Shown here: positions 10,670 through 20,480 of the stretch, in pieces
Position numbering within the stretch: position 1 is the stretch's first letter
Layout of the letters: every line of letters begins with the position of its first letter
Source of the DNA: Pterois miles
Lineage: Eukaryota > Chordata > Actinopteri > Perciformes > Scorpaenidae
Direction: 5' to 3'
Length of the DNA stretch: 64,000 nt
Assembly: GCA_947000775.1 (NCBI GenBank)
Contig: CAMQGK010000638.1
Location: forward strand, 20,208,501-20,272,500
Notes under the pieces: model-generated
The model's input: only the letters and a program-made list of their open reading frames with translations
What the model was told of the DNA's origin: nothing
Databases searched by the model: none
Made by a program: the position numbers and the translations under genes

Positions 10670-10990
10670 CGGTGACTTTGCCCACTTGTTATGTACAGTC
10701 TATGCACCAAAGTCATTAGAAGAGATCTCCTGGACACATTGAATATCTTCACCAAATTTTGTTGCAATCCATCCAGTAGTTTCCAAAACTGGAAAAGTCA
10801 CCTTATTGTGACGTTAGATGAATAGTTAAGAGATCACCAAACTTCGATTCATCCTCTGGGAACCATGAATGTTTCTACAAAATAGGACAGCAATCCATCC
10901 AGCAGTTGTTGAGATAGTTCAGTGTGGACCAAAGTGGTGACCCATCTGACCTGGTGTGACTAAAGATCCATAGAGTCTGACAGCCAGACA

Positions 10991-12222
10991 TACTGTGCAG
11001 CTGGTACGGAAGCAGCCTCACCATCACTTTCATTCAGATAGAGTGGTGACGTTGCAAGATGAGCTAATCCAATATAACCGTTGCTTTGGGCCTATAACAC
11101 AGATGAATGTGTTAACGATCGGCCAATCCCAGTTCCCTTGGCACCGAGTCAATAACGTAAAGAATGAGGCATCCCTCGGCCCTCTGCCTTTCGGCTGATT
11201 GACGTCCTGCACCAAGTGCTATTAACTGGAATCAAACGAATGCAAAAGTTTAGTCTCCATCCGCCCACTGCAAAGCAAGGAGTTGAGAGAGACATGTGGG
11301 GAGATTATCTCATCTTACCAACATTGGACTGATGCTGATTCAGACCCAGACATGGCGAGGGAAGGATTACTGCAGGCTTTTAGAATATCTCTTGAGAAAG
11401 CTCTTCAAAGAAGGTATTATTCAAAACATCCAGCAATATCTAAGTGCTCTTTGTAAAAGTCTTACCAGTGCCCTCCTCTTTGTAGCAGTTTGTGTCTCAC
11501 CTCTCCGTCTCACTCTCTGCCTGTTCACTGGGGACGCTCTAAACAAGAATTCATGAAGGACATTCGCTAATTAGCATTCCCAAACACAAAAGCAAAGCAG
11601 AGGTGAGGAATCCAAAGAGCTTGTGTGAAACAGGTGCCGAGCAATGCGGAGGGGTGCCGGCGAGGCCTTATCGCTGGCACAGATGTGCTTGTCTCCTCCG
11701 TGTCTGCATGGTTAATGATGAATGATTTCCTCTCTGTCTAAATGCTTGTTGTCACATCCCTGTCAATGATGCCGCGAGTTACAGTCTTGTAGGAGTAATG
11801 GGGTTGGCATGGCTCCAGCCGCGTAGCGTATAACAGAGAGCCGCCAACAGAGATAGGCGAGCCGTGGAAATGAAAACTGGTTTAAAATGACATTCCCAAA
11901 CATGTCAACAACAACAACCAGCCTCACTCCATCCTTACAATTTCTTAAATTAGTGATGCACAAATTGCAAGTGATTTCCTCAACTTGAGCAGCTCATTTT
12001 AATAACTCTCAGGACCTAATAATTTACTTTTAGCAAAATTGCTTTTTTTCTACCGAGACTCGCTGATGTACTCTAAGCCCTCACAGGTACAGTATATGCA
12101 AGTGCTCATGATGATCTCTTAATAATTACTATGAGCTAGAGGGAAATATAGTGCTTTTTTTATGCCACTATATTTATCTGACAGCTATAGTTATTTTGCA
12201 GATTAAGTGCTCATATCATAGA
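10991..12222. other. Single-copy region, possible conserved non-coding DNA
   Basis: No repeat resemblance. The composition is balanced with CpGs retained near 11640-11690 and 11770-11870, and homeodomain-like TAATTA/ATTA words occur around 11560-11580 and 11940-12020. The frames at 11296-11556 and 11763-11963 are short and unsupported. Confidence 0.4.
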
Positions 12223-12520
12223 TAGGGATTCACCGGTCCAGCTCTTTCAGTCCTGATTGGGCTTTGGGTCTCATCTTATACTGAGTGCCGATCAGATACC
12301 AGCCTTTGATTAATAAGCAGTATGCCTCACTGTGTGGAAGCAACTGGATCATTACTTTATGTGTAAGGCAACATCAGGTTTGACTTCATGTTGCTGTCCT
12401 AACTTTGTAAAACAAATTGATACATAGCCTGGATATAAATTTACTGAATTCTATTAAAGTAATAAATTGTGCGCCAGCAACTTGGTAAAAAATATTAAAA
12501 ATTCACAGGAAGTACAATTC
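12223..12520 (+). mobile_element. hAT-like repeat with GATCCGATACC-type text
   Basis: It starts TAGGGATTCACCGGTCC and continues with AGTGCCGATCAGATACCAGC and TTGATTAATAAGCAG, resembling the common fish element that begins TAGGGATGCACCGATCC. No coding capacity. Confidence 0.65.
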
Positions 12521-12604
12521 AAGTGTAAACATTTTTTTAATACAGCAACAAATTGGTTGGTCAACAGGAATTAAAATGAAGTATGAAACTTTTAAAGTAT
12601 AACA

Positions 12605-12897
12605 TGGGAAAGCTCCCAGGCCGGACAATGCTGTGATAATGACCTGTCAGTTACAAGGTAGCCCCGCCCTAAAGCGTCCCCTGATTTATGGACTATTTGA
12701 TGCTAAATAAGACCATAATTTACTAAATGAACACCATGCTGTATTGAAGAAGACTTGAAACTAGCGATTGAGACCATAAACTCATGTTTACAATATTTTC
12801 TGAGGTAATAAATCAAGTGAGTAGTAGGCTCATTTTCTCATAGACGTTTATACAATCAGACTTCTTTTTGCAACCAGAGGGGTCGCCCCCTGCTGGC

Positions 12898-12900
<3 letters not shown>
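12605..12900 (+). mobile_element. Family-X repeat, copy 3 (partial)
   Basis: It shares GACTTGAAACTAGCGATTGA, ATAAACTCATGTTTACAAT, GAGGTAATAAATCAAGTGAG and the CTCF-like block with the other X copies. It ends abruptly at GCTGGCTGTT against the TA microsatellite. Confidence 0.85.
12883..12896 (-). promoter_or_regulatory. CTCF-like core motif in family X
   Basis: The minus strand reads CCAGCAGGGGGCGA, 13 of 14 positions of the CTCF core. Confidence 0.45.

Positions 12901-12902
<2 letters not shown>

Positions 12903-12956
<54 letters not shown>
12903..12956 (+). repeat. (TA)27 microsatellite
   Basis: Uninterrupted TA run that starts where family-X copy 3 breaks off. The 84-residue frame across it is spurious. 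Confidence 0.98.
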
Positions 12957-12958
<2 letters not shown>

Positions 12959-13091
12959 GCACTGTTATAGATTAAACTGGCCAACAGTGTAAAGTAGACT
13001 CCACTTAGACCAGCTACAACATTAAGCACTCTGAAAAGACATTTTACCAGCTTTTTGTCAGAGCTTTGTTGTCCAACATGAACACAACATG

Positions 13092-13410
13092 AACATCCAT
13101 CTATCTGCAACCCCTTATCTCGTTAGGAGTCGTTGGACCTGATCCCAGCTGACATTGGGTGAATGCGGGGTACACCCTGGACAGGTCACTAGTCCATTGC
13201 AGGGCACATAGAGAGAGACAATCATTCAAGCTCAATTTAGAGTCATCAATTAACCTGCATGTCTTTGGACTATGGGAGGAAGCCGGAGAACTCGGGGAAA
13301 ACTCACACTAACACTGGGAGAACATGCAGACTCCATACAGAAGGGCCCTAAGCCGGACTTGCGACCGGCAACCCTCTTGTTGTGAAGCGGCAGTGCCAAT
13401 TGCAGCCCAC
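13092..13410 (-). mobile_element. DANA/V-SINE-like tRNA-derived SINE
   Basis: On the minus strand a tRNA-like head (GGCACTGCCGCTTCACAACA and B-box-like GGTCGCAAGTCC) is followed by the body GTTCTCCC, AGTTCTCCGGCTTCCTCCC, CATAGTCCAAAGACATGCAG and TAATTGATGACTCTAAATT, and the tail GATGGATG-like. This is the widespread vertebrate SINE body with a TGGGAGGAAGCCGGAGAA core. It is the longest of the copies here, the others being at 35625, 42343 and 45836. Confidence 0.85.
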
Positions 13411-14929
13411 AGCAAGAACAAATTTTGGTTAATTCATGTGGGAGATTTCTGTACTATACTTACGTGTCTTTGCTTTTCTCAACTGTTTGAAGTGGGCGGG
13501 GACTCAGTTGGAAAAAGGTGATGTCACTTCTTCCCTGCACCAATCAGAAATCAGCAAAATGTCACAACAGTTGTGGAGTTGTTTTCTTTTGTTTCTACGC
13601 CAATGTCTATCAAATCTGATGGACACCGTCCTGATGAAGAGTAATGAAGACTGTTTGAGTTTTAAATTCTTAATAAACAATAGTTATGGATGTTTTTTTG
13701 TGACACTAACTTTGGGTCATGAATATTTAATATTATGGGGAAAAACTTTAAACCAAGTTTAAAGAGGATTTAAAATGCTACTTACACATTGCATTGGTGT
13801 TAATAATTCAATAATATATAATAAAACTCTGCTGCATAATGCATACTTTTGATAATTTATGTACATTGTGCAGATAGTAGTTTTACTTAAAGCAGGATTT
13901 TGCAGGACTGTAAATCCTAGTAGTTCCCTGAGATATGAGGTTATGGTGCATAATTGAGAAAGTAAAAGAACAGAGGGGAGAAAAAGCAAGAAAAGAAGAT
14001 GCAACAAAGCTACAAATGAGGCAGACAAGCTTCACTAGGTTAGTTAGCTGCCACGGCAAAAATTCACGGCATCATTGCGGTTTTAATAATGCATGGAAAA
14101 GGTGTGATTTAATGTCTTTTAAATGCTTTTTATGCCTTTTTCCTCTTCGTCTGCCTTAAAGCGCCTTTTGCACTTTCATTCTTTTCCTTTTTTCCCTCAT
14201 GTTCTTACTTTCAGCAAATGCTGGGTTGATTTGTCCACATAAATGTGCTGCCATTTTGGCCAGGACGTCTCAAAAAAACAAACAAACAAAAAAAAGAAAG
14301 GCATTTAGATCTCAGCAGACCATGCTGGTTAAATATGCTTCACTGTATTTCTCTGCATCTACATCAGTAAAATAGCATGAAAGCAAAGCTGGCTTAGCTG
14401 GCTCTCAAAGACGGTCTTTACATCTCAAACTCTGTATTATATCAAGCTCATGATTGGCTGGTGTGATTGTCTGCGGTTGCCAGTCACCATTCCAATTTGG
14501 CCCAACATCCCGACAACTTTCAATCTCTGAGTAATGCCCTTGAATAAGAACTACTCTGAGATAATGAATAATACACAGCAGACAGCACAATAAATAAATA
14601 GGGAATGCTCACTCCAGCCTCTATCTGTCTCCATGCAATAACAGTAACTGGCACGCTATACACTTCAACATGAAAGGTAAACAAAACATTCATTTGGGAG
14701 GTTATATTTCAATGTCATTCACTATGGCATCCCAGGTTGAACATTATTATGAAAAATAATAATGAAAAAAGGGGTTGGAGTGTCATTGAAAAGTAATAAG
14801 GCTGCATTTAAAACACACACACTCTCTCTCACACACACAAAGGATGATCCTCAAAGGAAATATAACCGTCTCCCTCTCCACTTGAAAAAATGAATGAATT
14901 TCAGGGTTTTAGGTGGCAGTCACCTTGAG
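13411..14929. other. Mostly single-copy region
   Basis: Near 13490-13560 there is text resembling a dispersed repeat (GTGGGCGGGGACT, CACCAATCAGAAAT). Short A-rich runs occur at 14275-14300, and an AC/CT microsatellite lies near 14811-14840. No gene was found. Frames at 13436-13762 and 13759-14028 are unsupported. Confidence 0.4.
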
Positions 14930-14986
14930 GTGTGTGTGTGTGTGCCTGTGTGTGCCTGTGTGTGCGTGTGTGTGTGTGTGTGTGTG
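14930..14986 (+). repeat. Interrupted GT microsatellite
   Basis: TG repeats with GCC and C interruptions over 57 bases. Confidence 0.95.
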
Positions 14987-16756
14987 GACACTTGGGACAA
15001 ATATGATCAGGTGGGACCCCGAATGGAGCCCTGTTGAACACCTTTTTGGTGCCAAAGGAAAAAAAAAGAAAAATCAAATACCTCCCCGCGAGCTCTCGGC
15101 ATCTTTAACGAGGACCATAAAAAATAACGAGCCATCTTAACCTTGAGGCCAGCTCAGGAAGTGAACACTCAGAGTGCACTGAGCTGATCAAGGTGATCTT
15201 TTATTTCTTAACCTCCTTCCCCTCCATCTTCCTTTTAAGTGCGTCTGCCATTAACAAAGAAACTGGTGCTTTTAAAAGAGAATACAGGTCAGCTTTTTCC
15301 TCTCTGTGTCATTCATGGCACTATGAATATGGATCTCCAGTTTTGTTTTGCCTCTGTTCCTGCTTTGGACGGTAATGGATGGTGGCGGGTATGCAGGAAT
15401 GTTACAATTAGTGTGCTTCGTGTAAAGCTTAGCACTGATCCCGTGTCTGCTGCCTGTAGCGCTATCATTAAGCCTAGCAGCTTGTGCTGCATTGTGCTCT
15501 ATCTTTTTTTTCTCTAACCTCTCCTTTTTTCCCCTCTCCCGGCCATGTCTCCGCGTCCTTGTTTTCATTCCTCACAAGCTAATGATCCCAGCACATGGCG
15601 AGTCCGTCCATCTCAGCGCACACTTTTGTGCCTCCTCAGCACGACCCGCCACTCTGACACCCTTTCAAGACAAATGATGAGCGGCGTAAACAGAAATATA
15701 TAGTACAATTTCCTTGATTCACTCAGAAATCTACATTTAACATCTGAACTTGATACGGAATATTTTATCACACAGAGGCGTTTAATTATTAATAACAAAG
15801 AATTGATTATGGTTGCTGGCTCCCTCGAGTTAATCTCGGCGCTGATGTGATTAGAAATAAAAGCAGTTCCTGGGAGCTGACAAATTGACAGATTGACAGT
15901 GAGCTATACCATTAAGTTTTAAGTGAAGGGAGTGAATAAATCAAATCTTTCTATAACAACTTCAAAACAAAAGGTGGCATACACAAACTTGTGTTGTGTA
16001 AATCAGCATTCTGAGCAGTGTCTTAATAATCGATGTTTGTCAAGGCCATTGCACATAACGTATCCCCTCCAGCAAGACAAGCATGGAGCAAAAAAAACCC
16101 CAAATGTAAGCCAAAGCCCTCCATCTCTTCGACACTCTGCAAACACATGCATAGTCATTCAGCAGAGCACACACACAACATCTGCTCTCCTACACAAACA
16201 CACTGAAACACATATGCAAAGCAAACATCCTCACACAAACATGTAAACAAACACACACATGCATACAGATGCAGCAACGTCTGTTCAGTTTCTCAGGCTC
16301 ACACAGGAAGTATAGGTGTGCACACAGACACACGTGAGTACAAATGCACCCATACTCACACTCAGAAATACGCCGTCTGGCTGTAAGTTCAACATGTCGA
16401 TTACCATCCCTCCCTTATGAGTCACACTGGCGTATTAGTAATAGAGCCTTTGAATCTTTAGTGTGGATTTCAGCTTGTTGGGCTGCAGGCGCACAATATC
16501 ACAAGCTTGAGTGGATGATTGCACAGATGATTCCCTCTGAGGCTCACTTATTGAATATGTTCCAAGGATTTCTTGGATTTGAAGTCGGTGTCAAACCGTC
16601 TTTAACAAAGGCCTTGTGAAAGCTTGCAACGAGTGCAGTGTCTTCAAATTCAGAGTATAGACCCCCTTTTCACATGGAATTACGATGCGTTTTAGGTGAG
16701 CCGCTTGCAATTGGATAGTGCTTGACCACATGAAAGTACAGGTGTAAACCAGTGGG
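14987..16756. other. Single-copy region, possible conserved non-coding DNA
   Basis: Long stretches without repeat resemblance (15000-16100 and 16380-16700). An AC-rich segment spans about 16145-16340. All open frames are short, and several overlap each other on opposite strands. Confidence 0.4.
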
Positions 16757-16804
16757 CAACCTTCAGGTCTGAAAAGTGCCTTAATCTTGTAATCTTTTTA
16801 AGAG

Positions 16805-16818
16805 CCAGCAGGGGGCGG
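16805..16818 (+). promoter_or_regulatory. CTCF-like core motif in family X
   Basis: CCAGCAGGGGGCGG fits CCASYAGRKGGCRS at all 14 positions. Confidence 0.5.
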
Positions 16819-17035
16819 TTCCTCTGGATGCAAAAAGTCCCCAGGCAGTTGCATAACAATGCTAGAGTATATATGTTTATTTCTATAGCACATTTCGTAC
16901 ACAAGGGCAATTTACTGTGCTTTACATAAATTAAAACAAAAAGGAACATCAATGTATAAAATACAATGGGCAGCTTTGGGGTCTGAAAAGTGAAGCCAAT
17001 GCTGAAGTGCCTTAAACTTGCATTCTTTCTAACAG

Positions 17036-17049
17036 CCAGCAGGGGGCGA
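17036..17049 (+). promoter_or_regulatory. CTCF-like core motif in family X
   Basis: CCAGCAGGGGGCGA, 13 of 14 positions, in the same orientation as the site 231 bases upstream. Confidence 0.45.
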
Positions 17050-17757
17050 CTCCTCTGGTTGCAAAAATAAGTCTGATTGTATAGAAGTCTATGAGAAAAT
17101 GAGCCAACTTCTCACTTGATTTATTACCTCAGTAAACATTGTAAACATGAGTTTATGGTCTCAATCTCTAGTTTCAAGTCTTCTTCAATACAACATGTTG
17201 TTCATTTAGTAAATTAGTTAAGTAGACCACAAAGCAGGGGATGCTTTAAAGCGTGGCTGTCCGGTTTGGGAGTTGTTGAAAAACCAAGATGGTGACAGCC
17301 AAAATGCCAAACTCAAGGCTTCAAAATCCTCATACAACAACTTGGCAGAAATATGTACTTGCATGTGACTGTTCCAAACCAGCGAGGAAGCAGCCATTAG
17401 CCAGTTAGCGAGCTAAGCTACTTGCAAAGTGTCTGTTTTCAGTTTTGTCCAACAAAAGTATACAAGGGAAACTTGGCAATTCATATCACAGCGGAGCCAT
17501 TTATGAAGCAATGGCTTTGCAAATGATGGAGAGCAGCAACAACCGGTCCCGGCTGCAAATGAGAGATGTGACATTTGGTTGTTGAGGTATACGTTGTCCA
17601 CACATGAAGCTGAGAGAAATCTGTTTTCCTGAATTTAGGGATAATTTGGAGGCTTAGATTCAAACAGAAAGTAGATGGAGTGTCACAGTTTGGTTTATAG
17701 TTGGACTGCTTGTGCATTATTTGTCGCATATTCATTTAAATACTTCTTAAAGACTTT

Positions 17758-17910
17758 TTATCAGGCATTTTTGTGTTTATTGGACAGAAAGTACAGAAGC
17801 AGACAGGAAACAAGGGGTGAGAAAAGTATGGCATGCCTCAAAGGTCCAAAGCTTGGAGTCGAACTAGAAGTTGTGATTATGTGATATACACCCATGAGGA
17901 TGCTCCTTAA
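17758..17910 (-). mobile_element. Degenerate tRNA-derived SINE
   Basis: The minus-strand B-box-like AGTTCGACTCC (about 17855-17865) is followed by a body GCATGCCATACTTTTCTCACC, CTTGTTTCCTGTCTGC and a terminal ATAAACACAAAAATGCC. This matches the layout of a teleost tRNA-SINE with a GACAGGAAACAAG core. The A-box region is decayed. Confidence 0.5.
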
Positions 17911-18370
17911 TTTAAAACTTTTATTGTTTCCATTTGTATACAACTTTCACACGTTTGCAGATTTTTATTCATTTACTGTAACAATAATACACAACTAGAA
18001 ACAACAGACTTATCACAGTAAACACAGTAGAATACTTTCATAAGTTACCACCTTTATTCAGCCTTCAACTTTATATTTTGGAAAGCTCATGAAGGGTAAT
18101 TGCCATTTGATGCTGGCACATCCATGTATGTGTGCCCTGTGCTTGTGTAGTCTGAACAGTGCGCAACACCTCCAAAACTTAAATTTTGATATATTTATAT
18201 TTGTTATAAACCACGCCAACATAACATGCTATAGTTTTGCTGCTGATGATATACATATTATTCAAGAAATACACACCCAAAACAAAGATATGACATTGCA
18301 TGAATTAAATAAGTATCTTTTATCACATTTATCATAAATGAAAAGCAAATATGCACTCAATACAGCCAAA
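17911..18370. other. Unassigned AT-rich stretch
   Basis: Nothing recognised. The open frame at 18089-18337 has no supporting context. Confidence 0.4.
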
Positions 18371-18725
18371 TATTTATAGTGTACAGTTTACACTATAACT
18401 CTCTAGCATCATACTGCTAAATCACAGTAACGTGGATATTAGCTGTGAATTTACAGCGAAATACAGTAATTGTACAGCATACTGCTGAATCGCACAAACC
18501 TGATGACATTTACTGTGAAATTACAGTTAAACACAGCAATTCTTCAGGAGCTTACTGCTAAATCACAGTAATATACTGGCATCACTGCTCTCACAGTATA
18601 GAGTTGTCATTTCACAGAGACTTACTGTACAGATGATACAGTAACTTGCTGTGAAATGAATGCAACTATAGTAACTAACAGTAATTTACTGTTAATGGAC
18701 AGTCAAAAATTTACAGTATATGCTT
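18371..18725. repeat. Degenerate ACAGTAA/TTACTGT repeat block
   Basis: More than a dozen words of the type ACAGTAA, TTACTGT, CTGTGAAATTACAG and TACTGCTAAATCACAG are spread over about 350 bases in both orientations. The block is a mosaic of imperfect inverted repeats and resembles a known fish repeat. Confidence 0.75.
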
Positions 18726-19631
18726 GTAAAACTCAAGCAAATGTAGGCCAAAAGCCTCTAAACTGAATGGTGGAGGACCATAATTTTATGTACTTTCTGT
18801 GCACATTTGTCTTTCTGTCTGTTCCCATCTATCTAATGAGCATTATGTTATGTTAGCAGTAATTTGACTTTGCATTTAGACATGGCAGAGACTCATTCAG
18901 ATAGATATGATATGGAGAAACAGAAGGAAGAGCGAGACAGAGACAGAAATAGAGATGCAGTTGAGCTCTGAAAGTGATAAGGCAGCCATCTTGGAGCGAG
19001 TCCAAAGCTCTCAGCTTCCTCTTTCATATGCAGATAAAAATCTCAAAAGGCATCTGTCTTCTTTTTTCGCACAGGCAATAACAATATAATCTCCCATCAC
19101 CCCTGTTGAAACTCAGCCTAACCGGACACCGTTCATCACATCTATGGCCGCTGTAATGTCAAACAAATGTTCTCAGAAGGGTGTTAACGCCTGCATGAGG
19201 GGATGCCGGAGGTTTTTCAAACTGCTCGGAGTCATCTCCTCCAAGGCTTTCTATTGTACGCGAGGCAAGAAGTGGGTTATGGTTGCGGATTTAGCATCTC
19301 TCATTTTCCAGAGCAAAGAGGCCATTCATGTGTGCTCGGCCAAAATCTTCCCCTGCAATGGTGAGGGATAAGCTGCTGGTGAAGACTAGTAATAGGCTTT
19401 TCACACCCCAATGTTAGAGGGCGAGTGGAGAGGGGGAGGGGGGGCTGTTTGCCTCCGCCTCTAACAGGCACCAAGGATATGCATTCATTTGGTGCACACA
19501 GAGGGTGCTGAATGAATAATGTCTGGGTAATTAACATGCATGCAATTTTAGCCTTGATCAAGGGCATCAGGAGCTCTAGTGAATAGAGGGATATCTTATT
19601 TAAAAATGATTGTGACTTAAGATGAATGACA
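18726..19631. other. Single-copy stretch
   Basis: No repeats of note. The frame at 19144-19371 (MAAVMSNKCSQKG start) and the minus frame at 19301-19645 overlap each other and lack splice context. A run of 12 C lies at 19632-19643. Confidence 0.4.
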
Positions 19632-20480
19632 CCCCCCCCCCCCATCCAAATCTTTCATTCCCAAGCTTCCCGGTGACTCTTCTCATCACCTGAATCCCTT
19701 CCTGTTTGTGTAATCGCATCTCTTCTACCTCCACCCAGCTGTCATTACTCGTGTGTGCTGCTTCCCATCCCCTCCCTCCCGCCCACCTGCCACCATCCCC
19801 AAGTGCACCCCGCCTTCAACCCCCCTCCACTTTCCCTCCCTGTGATTACATTGCAAAATCTAACTCTGAAACCTGCAATCTTCCTCTCCCCAGCCTATAC
19901 CATCTCGTCCTTATTTTTTTTTTTTTCCACCAACCAACCCCCCACATACAAACACCTTGGCTCTTCCAATCTCTCCCTTCAATTGCCGCTGCAGTCCCCC
20001 ACCCCTTCCTCCCTTTTAGTTTTGGGTGCACTCAAGAAACTACTATCTCCTCTCCTATCCCGGCGCCCTATAATGAAATTGCTCCTCCGGCGTTGTTCCA
20101 CTCTGACATCCCCCTGTTGCCAGCAACCTCATCCCTCTATTCCCTTCATTTTTCCATCAAGTCACTCTCCACATGCCTCCGAATGAGGAACCCTCCACAG
20201 ACCCCACCTGTGCTGTCTCTTTTCATTTCCCCATACTCTCCGCTCGTCATCCCTCTCGCTTTCCCTGCCTCCCCACTTTTCCCACCCTTCGTTCACACTC
20301 CAACCTTAATTTCCTCCGACTGCCCCCACCTCCCCGAACCCATTGCTTTAACTACTTCTCCATCCCAATTACCAGGTAACCCCCTGCTGCAAGCAGGCCC
20401 TTACTTCCCTGCCTTTTCCCTCCCTGACCTCAAAACGCTTCAGCTCCTACCTTTTCCTTCTCCTTCCATCCTTTTTATTA
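19632..20480 (+). repeat. Pyrimidine-rich low-complexity tract
   Basis: About 850 bases strongly enriched in C and T on the plus strand (CCTCCC, TTCCCC and CTCTCC words) with a T11 run near 19914. Scarcity of A and G removes stop codons, which explains the 268-codon frame at 19706-20512 and the 143-codon frame overlapping it. These are composition artefacts. Confidence 0.8.

Larger units (their letters stand above)
9743..10704 (-). mobile_element. Family-X composite repeat, copy 2
   Basis: It is the reverse complement of the 2.5-3.2 kb copy, including the internal insert with GGGGCCAATCTATTTAATTC. At its left end (9743-10035) is segment Y, matched in the opposite sense at 17345-17560 (AGCTAAGCTACT, GTATACAAGSGAAACTTGGC). 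It ends at GTACAGTCTATG beside family T. Confidence 0.8.
9016..10990 (+). mobile_element. Family-T repeat, host of two insertions
   Basis: The host segments are 9016-9197, 9513-9738 and 10705-10990. They read in order through TTAGCATGCTAATTAGCAC, AACCAAAGTATTGGGCAA, TTTTGACCTGATGA, AAAAGTCCAGAGATCA, AATGTCAACCTCGTGGTGGC, AATCCATCCAGYAGTT and GTGTGGACCAAAGTGGTGA. That is the expected order of the remembered teleost repeat. A SINE (9198-9512) and a family-X block (9743-10704) interrupt it. Confidence 0.8.
16757..17560 (-). mobile_element. Family-X repeat, copy 4, with duplicated end and segment Y
   Basis: A partial X end (16757-16835) is followed by a TTTATTTCTATAGCACATTT-type tail (about 16862-16960), then a second X run (16970-17330) and segment Y (17345-17560) in the sense opposite to the Y of copy 2. 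Two X ends lie in tandem about 230 bases apart. Confidence 0.8.
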
